From the NCBI GenBank assembly GCA_029555925.1, contig JAKPQU010000268.1, positions 1 through 49,885 of the forward strand: 49,885 nt of DNA. The letters are read 5' to 3'. Position 1 is the stretch's first letter. Every line of letters begins with the position of its first letter. This stretch comes from Bacillota bacterium (GTDB lineage Bacteria; Eremiobacterota; SpSt-956; JAKJGF01). The position numbers and the translations under genes are program-made. The notes beneath the pieces are model-generated. The model saw nothing but the letters and a program-made list of their open reading frames with translations. It was not told where the DNA came from and did not search any database. This document shows positions 1 through 8,591 of this stretch, one piece after another.

Positions 1-24
1 TTCATAACTATCCATAAATAATGA

Positions 25-137
25 CCTCGTAATGCGTAAAGCGTAATGCGTGATGCGCAGGGATTAAACCCGTCACGCGTCACGCGTTACGCGTCACGAC
101 GACTTAAATTCTAATAAGTTATGAAATACACTATAAT
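25..137 (+). repeat. Composite heptamer repeat element, copy 1
   Basis: Four direct heptamers (GTAATGC, GTAAAGC, GTAATGC, GTGATGC, 29-56) are followed by a 14-base spacer and four heptamer units in the opposite orientation (GCGTCAC type, 71-97). The element therefore folds back on itself as an imperfect hairpin. A non-heptameric tail (about 98-137, beginning gacgacttaaattc) is shared with the copy at 10215-10300. The left flank (about 8-30) and the heptamers are found in inverted orientation at 35727-35810. Confidence 0.85.
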
Positions 138-150
138 AAACGTTTTCTTC

Positions 151-173
151 CCGTCACGCGTTACGCGTCACGA
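151..173. repeat. Short heptamer array (GCGTCAC/GCGTTAC units)
   Basis: About three units of the GTRACGC heptamer on the minus strand. A further degenerate array of the same period (TTCACCA, CTCACTG, TTCACTC type) follows at about 210-236. The rest of 1-361 is AT-rich and holds no gene I can support; the start of the next gene is marked by its ribosome-binding site at 348-352. Confidence 0.75.
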
Positions 174-361
174 AAGCATTATGTATTATTTATGCATCTT
201 CAGTAATTGAATATTCACCACTCACTGTTCACTCCTTTTTCATTGCCATAGATTATGTGAATAAAAATTATCTGTGTGTAAAATTTATCGTTACATAAGA
301 AAATTTTTAATTAAAATATGGTGGTAATAACAAAATTTAGTATTTATGGAGGTTATCGTAT

Positions 362-1357
362 ATGAGAATAACAAAATTAATCTACATCATTACAATATCA
401 ATAGTATTACTTTTATTTACCGGTTCTTTTATTCTTGCAAAGGCCAATATTAATACTAAAACTCTTCTAATTTTTGTTTGTAACAGGGAATATAAAGGGG
501 AACTGTTCTTAAAAGAGGATTTACTTTACTGTGACCTGGATGTGCTGGATAATCTTATGGGTATAAAATATCAGATTGACGGGCAATCCCTGTTCCTTTC
601 TAACGGACTTGAGTATGACTACAAATTGATCATTAAAGGTAAGAAAATATATGTACCTGTGACAAAATTCAGTCAATCCATAGGTTTTATAGTCAGTTAC
701 GATGAAACGAGCAATATTCTGGATATTTCTTACAGTGGTGTTTATAGTAATACAGAGCTGGTTACAACAGAGAGGAAAACGATAAAGGCTGATTTTGAAA
801 AAACTGAGAATCTTTTGATTAAGCCCGGAAAATCTATCGGAGATTTTTCGTTGGGATTGAATTTAAAAGAGTTTGCATCCTGGGGAGAACCGGATCTGGA
901 AGATTATAACGGCAAATATTTTTATCTTTATTACCGGAAATATAACATCGCTTTAATGGGTAACCCTTCTACAAGAAATGTAAGTGCCATGTTTACTGAG
1001 AATAAATCCTATACGGATAAATATAAAATCGGTCTCGGAACTGGTTATAAGAAGGTATTTGAACATTATCCTGACGGGAAATTCGGGGAAATAAGCGTTG
1101 ATACATATTTTCTTTTTAAATATGGTATAGCTTTCGGGTTTGATAATAAAGGATATGTTAATAATATAATGATTTTTGAACCTACTGAAGATCGTTCAAC
1201 TTCTCCTTATATAAATTCCAGTTCATCTTATTCTTCTTCAAATTCCGATCCTTCAGCCACTCAATGTTCAGGAATTACTGAAGATGATCATAGATGTAAA
1301 AGAAAAACAACAAATAGTAATGGTTATTGCTGGCAACATCAGGACCAGGCACGTTAA
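362..1357 (+). CDS. Exported protein with copper-amine-oxidase-N-like region and C-terminal Cys/His motif
   Basis: 331 residues. A hydrophobic segment at residues 5-27 is a signal peptide or N-terminal anchor. Residues about 35-125 resemble the short beta-rich domain often annotated as copper amine oxidase N-terminal-like, common in exported Firmicutes-type proteins. The middle (about 155-275) is an unrecognised domain rich in Tyr and Gly. A serine-rich linker leads to a C-terminal C-x9-C-x10-C-x2-H motif that could bind zinc. The start is supported by GGAGG at 348-352, nine bases before the ATG. It is followed 49 bases later by another envelope protein gene. Function unknown; the domain calls are by eye. 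A zinc motif on a protein that appears to be exported is unusual. Confidence 0.75.
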   Translation: MRITKLIYIITISIVLLLFTGSFILAKANINTKTLLIFVCNREYKGELFLKEDLLYCDLDVLDNLMGIKYQIDGQSLFLSNGLEYDYKLIIKGKKIYVPVTKFSQSIGFIVSYDETSNILDISYSGVYSNTELVTTERKTIKADFEKTENLLIKPGKSIGDFSLGLNLKEFASWGEPDLEDYNGKYFYLYYRKYNIALMGNPSTRNVSAMFTENKSYTDKYKIGLGTGYKKVFEHYPDGKFGEISVDTYFLFKYGIAFGFDNKGYVNNIMIFEPTEDRSTSPYINSSSSYSSSNSDPSATQCSGITEDDHRCKRKTTNSNGYCWQHQDQAR

Positions 1358-1406
1358 CATATAGGATTTTCTATTAAAATTTTATCAAAAAAGGAAGTGT
1401 GTTAGT

Positions 1407-1931
1407 GTGATACAAAGAATCAATTTATTCTGTCTCATAGCAATTATTATATGCAGTCTTTATTTAAACCAGGGCTGTAAGGTTGAAATTTTTAAACCCA
1501 CACCTGCTCCGACATTAATTCCTACAGTTGCTCCGACATTAACGCCTACTCCAACACCTGCTCCGACATTAACGCCCACCCCTTCTATTCCGGAAGCTTA
1601 CCTTACCTCTGCCAGGAAAGCAGTGGAAGCTTTACAGGCAATTCAATCATGTACTACGACAGGCATAAGTTATGTAAATTATAGTGCTAAAAAGGTTGAT
1701 GCTCAAATAGCAGTGGACCAATTTTTGAAGAGTAATTCCGTAGATTATATTCCCGGATTAAAAAATAACGTTGAAATGGCGATGAATAATTATACTCTGG
1801 CAGGGGAACGGTGGTATGATCATATTGAATACGACGCACCTGAAAGTTTACTGCAGGATAAATGGCGTGACGCCGATTACTATGTTAATGAAGCTGTCAG
1901 ATTGTTAAATTATGCTACAAAACCAGAATGA
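1407..1931 (+). CDS. Probable lipoprotein with Pro/Thr-rich stalk
   Basis: 174 residues from a GTG start, with AAGGAAG (1391-1397) as ribosome-binding site. A hydrophobic N-terminus (residues 7-20) ends at Leu-Asn-Gln-Gly-Cys, a weak lipobox because the residue at -3 is not a typical one. Next comes a stalk (about 30-60) made of repeats of Pro-Thr-Pro/Ala-Pro-Thr-Leu, then a helical domain of about 110 residues with no recognised family. The stalk looks like a spacer that lifts the C-terminal domain off a membrane or through the wall. It probably shares transcription with the gene before it. Function unknown. Confidence 0.7.
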   Translation: MIQRINLFCLIAIIICSLYLNQGCKVEIFKPTPAPTLIPTVAPTLTPTPTPAPTLTPTPSIPEAYLTSARKAVEALQAIQSCTTTGISYVNYSAKKVDAQIAVDQFLKSNSVDYIPGLKNNVEMAMNNYTLAGERWYDHIEYDAPESLLQDKWRDADYYVNEAVRLLNYATKPE

Positions 1932-1944
1932 CTCTAAAACTAAG

Positions 1945-2150
1945 TACCGTAACAGGTAAAATGGTATCCGTAAAAAGCTTCTGCCTGGCAGGCTCTGGAG
2001 AAGAAAAATTAGTTTTTTATATAGAATTAAAAATTAAATAAGGGCTAATTTATTGTCTGTAAAACAAATTAAATATGGCAAATTATTTTTCTTCGTAAGA
2101 GCCTGTCAGGCAGAAGCTGATAAATGGTTACTAATTTACCTGTAGCGGTA
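1945..2150. repeat. Imperfect long inverted repeat (MITE-like element or structured leader)
   Basis: Left arm about 1945-2012 and right arm about 2080-2150 are imperfect inverted copies of one another, including the near-identical core agcttctgcctggcaggctct and its partner. They are separated by about 70 AT-rich bases. The outer ends also match (taccgtaacaggtaaa against the complement of tttacctgtagcggta). No transposase reading frame lies inside. It could be a small non-autonomous element or a large hairpin in the leader of the gene at 2167. Confidence 0.7.
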
Positions 2151-2166
2151 ATAAGGAGTTATAACA

Positions 2167-3543
2167 ATGAAAATCGATATGATAAAACAGACAGTAAACA
2201 AAATATTAAAAAGAAATATCCTGAAAAACCTTCTGTTAATATGTGCTTTATTTACATTACTTTTAATAACAGGTATTTCCGTATATAAATATTACAGAGT
2301 ATCTGTTATAAAAAGTTATCTGAAGAAGGTAATAGAGACTGATAGAGCTGACATGGAAGCAGTTCTGAAACTGAAAGGGATATGTGATTACGAAGAAGCA
2401 ATAGAACTCTGTAATAAATCTGTAGAGAAGAGAAATGCTTTAATAAATGAAATAAGAGATTTTCACAGTAAGAACAGTTATGAACTTAATGAAGGAGCGG
2501 CTATTTTTTTGAATTCCGAAAATGAACTGGTAGTGTCTAAAAAAGATATATACAGTAAACAACTGGAGCTTTTCCGTAAAGTAGCGGAATTTCAGCAATA
2601 TACAAAGACTATAACTCCTGAAAAATCTATGGACATGATAGAACAGTTTATGTCTATGGAGAGCGAAATACCTCCTCTTATGTCATCTATAATCAAATCT
2701 ACCGAACGTTTTTCCGATACTTATAAGAAAACTGTCGTTGAGGAACAGGACTTTCTTGGAAAGATGTCTGATGTTCATATTAAAATCAATTCACTTTACA
2801 GGGCTTACGAACAGGCAAATATATTAATCACGGAAGAAACAAAGCAGTATATCGATACTGTAAAGTCAGATATAGTGCTTAAAGAAAACCTTATGGCAGA
2901 TAAAGCCTTTACAGAAACATTACTTGCGATAACAGACCTGGAACTTCTTGAAAATTCTGATACAAAGAAGATCTTTGAATTTTTTGACACATCAAATACA
3001 AACAGAGAACATCTGATAAATAATCTGAAAGATTTCTACCCTTCAGTTAAACCTGAATTAAGAGAAAGACTTTCCTCATACCTGTCGCTCAGAAATGAAC
3101 TGATTGGTGATAAAAAAGAAATGCTCGAAACCTATATCGCACTTGATAAACAGTTAGATTTCTGTTGTACAGGACTTAAAGCTATATCTTCTACCGAATA
3201 TTATGAGTTTTCAGTACAGAAGGCTTATATTACCAGAACTAAACCCATATGTTATGAAATACTCAATACAATTCCTGTTCTAACAGATAGAGCCGATAAA
3301 TACTCGGAGATATATAAAAAACTGCTGTGTGAAGAGAAATCTCTTTCATCTGTATCGAAAGATTTAAAGGCAAGTCTGGACGGAATGCTTATTATGAAAA
3401 AATATGAAGAGAAAAATATGAAACTTGCCCTTATTCTAAAAAAAGGCTATAAAGAACTTCAGTTTAATACGGAAGTCTTACTGGACGCGCTGGATAAGCA
3501 CATTAGATTAATCAATAGCATTCAAAATTATCCTTATTATTAA
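2167..3543 (+). CDS. Membrane-anchored helical protein of unknown function
   Basis: 458 residues. There is one membrane segment at residues about 20-41 after a positively charged N-terminus, then a long, highly charged, almost entirely helical region typical of an extended coiled-coil-type extracytoplasmic domain. The ribosome-binding site GGAG at 2155-2158 supports the ATG. I do not recognise a family. The next gene (NERD helicase) follows closely, but its strong internal start at 3653 makes coupling to this gene loose. Confidence 0.75.
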   Translation: MKIDMIKQTVNKILKRNILKNLLLICALFTLLLITGISVYKYYRVSVIKSYLKKVIETDRADMEAVLKLKGICDYEEAIELCNKSVEKRNALINEIRDFHSKNSYELNEGAAIFLNSENELVVSKKDIYSKQLELFRKVAEFQQYTKTITPEKSMDMIEQFMSMESEIPPLMSSIIKSTERFSDTYKKTVVEEQDFLGKMSDVHIKINSLYRAYEQANILITEETKQYIDTVKSDIVLKENLMADKAFTETLLAITDLELLENSDTKKIFEFFDTSNTNREHLINNLKDFYPSVKPELRERLSSYLSLRNELIGDKKEMLETYIALDKQLDFCCTGLKAISSTEYYEFSVQKAYITRTKPICYEILNTIPVLTDRADKYSEIYKKLLCEEKSLSSVSKDLKASLDGMLIMKKYEEKNMKLALILKKGYKELQFNTEVLLDALDKHIRLINSIQNYPYY

Positions 3544-3652
3544 AATTATAGTGAAAAATGAAATATCCACAGGATTATTTTTATCTACGGTTGAATATTT
3601 AACAGCAGATTTCCTGAACATTCGAATCTTTCACAATACGGAGGCTGAAGAT

Positions 3653-5437
3653 ATGGCAAAAATGATACCGCCCTATATATCAGAAGATGTAAAGAACAGA
3701 GGAGAAAAACAGATATTCGAACTCTTCGAAAAAGACCCGGACACATCGGACTGGATTGTCCTTCACTCACTTGGTATTGCAAAACACACGCAAAGAACGT
3801 GCGGAGAAATTGATTTTGTCGTTATGGCGCCGAAGCTCGGAATATTCTGTCTTGAAGTCAAATCGGGAGAGGTGAAAAGGGAAAACGGAGTATGGCATTT
3901 CACTAACAGATACGGAAAAACAGTAAAGAAAAACAGAAGCCCCTTTGAACAGGCAAGTGACGGCATGTACAGCCTTATAGATTTTCTTAAAAAAGTTCCA
4001 AACCAGGACAGTGACCTGAGTAATCTCCTCTTCGGCTTCGGTGTAATGTTTCCTCATATTGAATATAACGAAACAGGAACGGAGTATGAACAGTGGCAGG
4101 TTTATGACAGGCATTCCAGGAGAGGGCCTGTAAGTTTTTTCATAGAGGAACTTGCCCGTAATACAAAGAAAAAGATGGAAGAAAAAACTCACTTTATTAA
4201 AAAATTACCTTCCCGGAAAGACATAGAAAAAATAGCATCTATTCTGAGAGGCAATTTTGAAATCCTCATTACGCCGAAGCAGAGACTGGGAGACACGGAA
4301 GAACTTATCCTCTCATATACGAAGGAACAGTATAAATTCCTCGACCATCTGGAAGATAATGAAAGATGCCTTTTCCAGGGAGCTGCCGGAACAGGGAAGA
4401 CCATGCTTGCACTGGAATCTGCTAAAAGAAGTATTTATTCGAAAAAAAGGACTCTTCTTGTCTGTTATAATATCCTCCTGGGTAACTGGCTCAAACTCAG
4501 ATTGAAGAATAATACGGGAGAAAATTTTCTTGTAGAAGATTTCCATACCTTTCTTGAAAGGATTGCAAAAATAAATACGCCTATAAAGCCGTCTATTGTT
4601 CAGAGCAATGATTACTATACACGCGCTCTGCCATATCTCGCCGTTGAAGCACTTGACAGAGGCGTAATAGAACCGTTTGATAAAATCATTATAGATGAAG
4701 GCCAGGATCTCATAAGACCTGAATATCTCGACGTTTTTAGCGAACTTCTCAAAGGAGGACTTTCGGGAGGGAACTGGGAGATTTACTGCGACCTGGAACA
4801 GCAGGCCCTATTCTCAAAATATACTGCAGATACAATGCTGAAAATGCTCGGCGGAAGAGCCCATTTTGCCAAGTTCAAGCTGAAGGTGAACTGCCGCAAT
4901 ACCAAACCTATAGGAGAAAATACTGCCCGTATTACAGGATTTGAAAAGCCGCCCTTCCTTCCGAATAATATTGAAGGCCTCCCTGTGAGATATTTCTTTT
5001 ATAAGGATAAAACAGAACAGATTCAGAAACTGGAACATATTTTAAGTGACCTTAAGTCAAAACAGATACCGCTGGAAAATATTTCCATACTGTCCAGATA
5101 TAAACTGCAGAATTCATCTGTGTCTGGGCTTAATATGAAAAAATTTCCTTTTGAAGATATTACCCTGAGAAAAAATGATCCGAAATTATTTACAGACTGC
5201 CGGAATATAAGCTTTTCTACTATTAATGCCTTCAAAGGTCTGGAAAATTCTTATATAATTATTACAGATGTCCATAAATTGAAAGATGATAATAATAAAG
5301 ATAAAGATAATGAATACAGGTCTCAGCTCTATGTTGCCATGTCCAGGGCAAAGGTCTGTCTTTATGTGCTTGCAGATAAATCATGTGAAGAAGATTGCAA
5401 TAGATTGCTGAAAAGAGTAAAAAAAATTGTTAATTAA
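3653..5437 (+). CDS. NERD-domain superfamily 1 DNA helicase
   Basis: 594 residues from the ATG at 3653. The frame is open up to a GTG at 3551, but that GTG has no ribosome-binding site. The ATG at 3653 is preceded by GGAGG at 3640-3644 and gives the usual MAKMIPP-type N-terminus of NERD helicases. The N-terminal NERD domain (residues about 15-110) has the nuclease-fold motif E-I-D (52-54) and E-V-K (68-70). The UvrD/Rep-like helicase part shows Walker A G-A-A-G-T-G-K-T (Lys249), Walker B I-D-E-G-Q-D (Asp348), N-C-R-N, a motif V region I-N-A-F-K-G-L-E, and motif VI V-A-M-S-R-A-K. It probably unwinds and nicks DNA in repair or defence against foreign DNA. The next gene, a DEDDh exonuclease, starts two bases after its stop. 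Confidence 0.9.
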   Translation: MAKMIPPYISEDVKNRGEKQIFELFEKDPDTSDWIVLHSLGIAKHTQRTCGEIDFVVMAPKLGIFCLEVKSGEVKRENGVWHFTNRYGKTVKKNRSPFEQASDGMYSLIDFLKKVPNQDSDLSNLLFGFGVMFPHIEYNETGTEYEQWQVYDRHSRRGPVSFFIEELARNTKKKMEEKTHFIKKLPSRKDIEKIASILRGNFEILITPKQRLGDTEELILSYTKEQYKFLDHLEDNERCLFQGAAGTGKTMLALESAKRSIYSKKRTLLVCYNILLGNWLKLRLKNNTGENFLVEDFHTFLERIAKINTPIKPSIVQSNDYYTRALPYLAVEALDRGVIEPFDKIIIDEGQDLIRPEYLDVFSELLKGGLSGGNWEIYCDLEQQALFSKYTADTMLKMLGGRAHFAKFKLKVNCRNTKPIGENTARITGFEKPPFLPNNIEGLPVRYFFYKDKTEQIQKLEHILSDLKSKQIPLENISILSRYKLQNSSVSGLNMKKFPFEDITLRKNDPKLFTDCRNISFSTINAFKGLENSYIIITDVHKLKDDNNKDKDNEYRSQLYVAMSRAKVCLYVLADKSCEEDCNRLLKRVKKIVN

Positions 5438-5439
5438 TT

Positions 5440-6366
5440 ATGAAAAAAGAAAACCTTTTACCTTACGATATGCCATTTATAATTAATCTTTACGGAGCTA
5501 CTGAAAATTATATAGTAATTGATGTGGAAACTACAGGTTTATCTCCCGTTCACGACCGTATTGTTCAGCTCAGTGCCATAAAAATAAAGGACCGTATACC
5601 TGTAGAATCCTGCAATTATTATCTTGACCCCACACCTGTCCGGATTCCTCCTGTAGTAAGGCATATACTCGGTCTGGACAGATACCCGGAGATTGAACGT
5701 CAGATCTACAGCGGACAGACGGTAGAAGATATTAAATCAAAAGTCCTCGATTTTCTGGAAGATTATACCCTTGTTGCCCATAATGCCAGGTTTGATCAGG
5801 GATTTCTCTATTCTGCACTCGAAAAATTGAAAAATCCCATAATTGATACACTGGAAATAGGATTGCTCCTCCATCCCGAATCTTCAAGCCACCGCCTTGA
5901 AACACTTGTAGAAAAAAGCGGTATAACCATAGAGAAGGCAAAAAAATTCTGGCCTGCCCATGAGATGCGGGAAATGACTACATGGGAAATGCATAATGCA
6001 GTAACAGATATTTCCCTCCTCGGTCTTCTTTATGAAGATATGACGGCACGGTTTTATGACAGAAATAATATGATTCATACTATCGTGTCTGCACTTATGC
6101 CGGAAACATGCGGAAATACATGGACCACGGGAAGCCCTGATATAGCCGGTATGGCAATTAAAGAACTGGCGGAGTATATAAACCACAAGGGCCTTATTAA
6201 TTATATTGCCGGATTAAATGACAGGACTGATTTCAGAGAAAGGTATATATTGAGTTATCTCCTTTCATGGAGGATAAATACAAATAACGATGATCTGAAT
6301 AAAATAAGCTACTGGTGCAAAAGAACTTTTAAACAGACCTGGAATATTATCTGGTCAATCAGGTAA
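5440..6366 (+). CDS. DEDDh 3'-5' exonuclease (DnaQ/RNase T superfamily)
   Basis: 308 residues. The exonuclease motifs are complete: Exo I D28-x-E30 (I-D-V-E-T-T-G), Exo II H-N-A-R-F-D (Asp119) and Exo III H185-N-A-V-T-D190. The enzyme is therefore a two-metal DEDDh exonuclease of the DNA polymerase III epsilon type. The C-terminal 110 residues are extra and unrecognised. The ATG lies two bases after the stop of the helicase gene without a good Shine-Dalgarno, so translation is probably coupled. Helicase plus exonuclease suggests a DNA end-processing pair. It is unlikely to be the replicative proofreading subunit, given the fused C-terminal region. Confidence 0.88.
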   Translation: MKKENLLPYDMPFIINLYGATENYIVIDVETTGLSPVHDRIVQLSAIKIKDRIPVESCNYYLDPTPVRIPPVVRHILGLDRYPEIERQIYSGQTVEDIKSKVLDFLEDYTLVAHNARFDQGFLYSALEKLKNPIIDTLEIGLLLHPESSSHRLETLVEKSGITIEKAKKFWPAHEMREMTTWEMHNAVTDISLLGLLYEDMTARFYDRNNMIHTIVSALMPETCGNTWTTGSPDIAGMAIKELAEYINHKGLINYIAGLNDRTDFRERYILSYLLSWRINTNNDDLNKISYWCKRTFKQTWNIIWSIR

Positions 6367-6555
6367 TTTATCTATATCATCTGAAAATTCAAGTTTATTT
6401 TCTTCAACTTCTATAAGACTTTCCTGATAATTTTTGTAAATCGCTTCTCTTTTTTCTTCAATCAAAAATTTTTCAATCAAAAATTTAATTTCTTCTTTTT
6501 CTGTAAAAGATAGTTTTTTAATAACTTCAACCAGATCCCCGAAAGTTGCATTCAT
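6355..6555 (-). CDS. Small helical protein, possibly antitoxin-like
   Basis: 66 residues starting MNATFG. The longer frame starting upstream lacks a ribosome-binding site, whereas this ATG is preceded by GAGGTGAG with five bases of spacing. The sequence is charged and helical (K-L-S-F-T-E-K-E-E-I-K type), resembling small antitoxin components of addiction modules, but no toxin gene is adjacent. It runs convergently into the exonuclease gene and overlaps its last 12 bases. The function assignment is weak. Confidence 0.6.
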   Translation of the reverse strand: MNATFGDLVEVIKKLSFTEKEEIKFLIEKFLIEEKREAIYKNYQESLIEVEENKLEFSDDIDKLPD

Positions 6556-6710
6556 TTTTCTCACCTCACATATATTATAAAGAATTATACTTGAAAATAC
6601 CAGATATTTATTAATTATCAAATCCGAATCCATCTCCGGTCTTTATAATAAAAATTTGATTTAAAATTTACATTTTGTTAACATTTTTTTTAACCATTCC
6701 TGCCCCTTTC

Positions 6711-6719
6711 TGGTATAAT
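6711..6719 (+). promoter_or_regulatory. Extended -10 promoter of the clostripain-family gene
   Basis: TGGTATAAT is a perfect TGn-extended -10 box at 6711-6719. There is no clear -35 hexamer (TTAACC at 6690-6695 is the nearest, 18 bases away). It lies 46 bases before the ATG; AGGAGG follows at 6754-6759. A small inverted repeat (ttgctt/aagcaa) lies in the leader. Confidence 0.75.
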
Positions 6720-6765
6720 TTCTAATAGAGTATTTTGCTTACAAAGCAAGAACAGGAGGCTTGAT

Positions 6766-8289
6766 ATGGACAAAATGAATTTAGACCCGTCGATGAATTC
6801 CCCCTTTCAGGTAGATTATAAAGCAATTAAAGAATATAGAGATGCAAAGAAAGAAGACGCAAAGAGATTACAGAGACTGCTCAATACAACAGACAGCTTC
6901 CAGAGCACAGGTATAACAAAATCCGCTCTTCCCGATCTGTCGGAACTGGTAAAAGCAAAAGAACAGAAAGAGTGGACTGTTCTTTACTATATGGACGGAT
7001 GTAATGACCTTGAAGCTTATACTGCAAACAGTTTTCTCGATCTGGAATCGGTAGGTTCAGACAAAAATGTGAATGTAGTGGCAGAAATGGGAAGAATTTC
7101 TCAGGAAGAACTTAAAGCAATAAATGAAAAAATGGGAAGACCCTATGAACCTACGAATATAGACGGAGACTGGAGCGGTGTCAGGAAATATTATGTCCAC
7201 AGAGATAAACCCGGTGATGTGGGAGCAGTAGACAGAATTGATTCTCCCGTTCTGGAAGATCTGGGCCAGAAAGACATGAGTTCAGCCGATACCCTTTCGG
7301 AATTTCTCACATGGGGTATAAAAAACTATCCTGCAAAACATTATATGGTAGTCCTTATGGATCACGGCGGAGGATGGACAGGAGCTTTCACAAATGATGC
7401 AGCAGGTAGCAGCGGCCATATTATGTCAAACCCGAAGATTGCTGAAGCCTTTGCAAAAACACAGCAGGAAACAGGCGTAAAACCTGATGTTGTCCATATG
7501 GCGGCATGCCTTATGGCAAGCACGGAATCTGCCTATGAACTTAAAGACGCGACAAATTATCTGGTTGCATCGGAAGAAATGGGCACTACTCTAGGTTTTA
7601 AATACGGGCCCCTTCTCGATAAACTGGAACAGACCCTTGCAGACGGCAAAGAACTGACAGGCGAGTCCATTGCAAAGACCATAGTAGATTATTATGCAGA
7701 TAAACCTGCCGCTTTTGCCACAAAATCTGCCATAGACATGAGCAAAATCGATAATGTAAAAAATGCCCTTGCCGGTTTTGCTCAGAAATTAAGAAAAACC
7801 GACACAGGTAAAGAAGTTCTGGCAGAAGCCATAGGCAAAGCACAGAATTTCAGCCGAAAACACTATATGGAATTTTACTCACATACAAGAGACCTGGCCA
7901 GTGTGGCAGAAGAGATAATTAAATCTGAAAAGATAACAGATAAAGAACTTAAAGAATCTGCGGAACTTATGATAAAAGCCGTAAAAGATGCAGTAATAGC
8001 TAATGTGGCAAATGTCTATGAAAGACAGACTGTTCTGGGTCAGAAGAAATCGGATGACGGTAAAGAAACCATAACTACACTGGAAATTGCAGAAGGTAAA
8101 TTTGAAACATCAGGGCTTTCCGTATATCTTCCTACCAATCCTAAATATGTAGATTATTTTATGAAAGACGGTAAAGGATATAAAGAGCTGAAAACATCAC
8201 AGGAAACTGAATGGGATGAATTTATAAAGGAAAAATTCGGCTCCCCTCCGAAAGCTGAAGAAGATAAACAAACCGAAGAGAAGAGCTGA
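6766..8289 (+). CDS. Clostripain-family cysteine peptidase (C11)
   Basis: 507 residues. The clostripain fold is indicated by W-T-V-L-Y-Y-M-D-G-C-N-D-L-E (about residues 73-86). The catalytic histidine lies in M-D-H-G-G-G (His200) and the catalytic cysteine in M-A-A-C-L-M-A-S-T-E (Cys248), the order and spacing usual in the family. C11/caspase-like peptidases cleave after Arg or Lys and are often matured by self-cleavage. There is no signal peptide, so the enzyme appears cytoplasmic unless exported by another route; many relatives are secreted. The C-terminus is Lys/Glu-rich. It has its own promoter at 6711-6719 and a terminator at 8300-8333, so it is monocistronic. Confidence 0.88.
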   Translation: MDKMNLDPSMNSPFQVDYKAIKEYRDAKKEDAKRLQRLLNTTDSFQSTGITKSALPDLSELVKAKEQKEWTVLYYMDGCNDLEAYTANSFLDLESVGSDKNVNVVAEMGRISQEELKAINEKMGRPYEPTNIDGDWSGVRKYYVHRDKPGDVGAVDRIDSPVLEDLGQKDMSSADTLSEFLTWGIKNYPAKHYMVVLMDHGGGWTGAFTNDAAGSSGHIMSNPKIAEAFAKTQQETGVKPDVVHMAACLMASTESAYELKDATNYLVASEEMGTTLGFKYGPLLDKLEQTLADGKELTGESIAKTIVDYYADKPAAFATKSAIDMSKIDNVKNALAGFAQKLRKTDTGKEVLAEAIGKAQNFSRKHYMEFYSHTRDLASVAEEIIKSEKITDKELKESAELMIKAVKDAVIANVANVYERQTVLGQKKSDDGKETITTLEIAEGKFETSGLSVYLPTNPKYVDYFMKDGKGYKELKTSQETEWDEFIKEKFGSPPKAEEDKQTEEKS

Positions 8290-8299
8290 TGTTTATCTG

Positions 8300-8333
8300 A
8301 AAAACAGGGCAACGTCTGTTGCCCTGTTTTTAT
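8300..8333 (+). terminator. Rho-independent terminator
   Basis: Perfect stem aaaacagggcaac / gttgccctgtttt with a four-base loop (gtct), followed by a U-rich tail. It ends the clostripain-family transcription unit. Confidence 0.92.
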
Positions 8334-8339
8334 TTGAAC

Positions 8340-8369
8340 TTGTCAGATCATGTCAATATGTGGTAAAAT
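8340..8369 (+). promoter_or_regulatory. Promoter of the 8397/8592 operon
   Basis: -35 TTGTCA (8340-8345), 18-base spacer, -10 TAAAAT (8364-8369) with the TGG extension at 8361-8363. It lies 28 bases before the ATG at 8397. Confidence 0.65.
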
Positions 8370-8396
8370 TTCATATAAAAAGAAAGAGAGAAAAAC

Positions 8397-8588
8397 ATGT
8401 ATATCTATGAAAAAAGCAAAAAATCGCTTCTAAAGAATATTATAAAAATCATAAAAGAATGGAACAGTGTATATCACCCTACTGAAGGTGACTACAAAAG
8501 GCTAGCGGAACAGATTCTCAACCATCTTGAAGAAGAGCATATAATTTCTTTCACTCAAAAAAGTACAGAAAAAAATATTGAGAGGTAA
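8397..8588 (+). CDS. Small hypothetical protein
   Basis: 63 residues, basic at the N-terminus (Y-E-K-S-K-K-S-L-L-K-N), helical and without a membrane segment. It has a promoter directly upstream and is followed after three bases by the RING/TPR gene. Its last codons (gagagg) serve as the ribosome-binding site of that gene, so the two are translated together. No family recognised. Confidence 0.6.
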   Translation: MYIYEKSKKSLLKNIIKIIKEWNSVYHPTEGDYKRLAEQILNHLEEEHIISFTQKSTEKNIER

Positions 8589-8591
8589 CAC

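Noticed and set aside
27..173. Possible CRISPR array
   Set aside because: Units are 7 bases with no spacers of constant length and no cas genes; this is a heptamer repeat.
3551..3652. GTG start for the NERD helicase
   Set aside because: No ribosome-binding site at 3551, while ATG 3653 has GGAGG at the right distance and gives the family-typical N-terminus.
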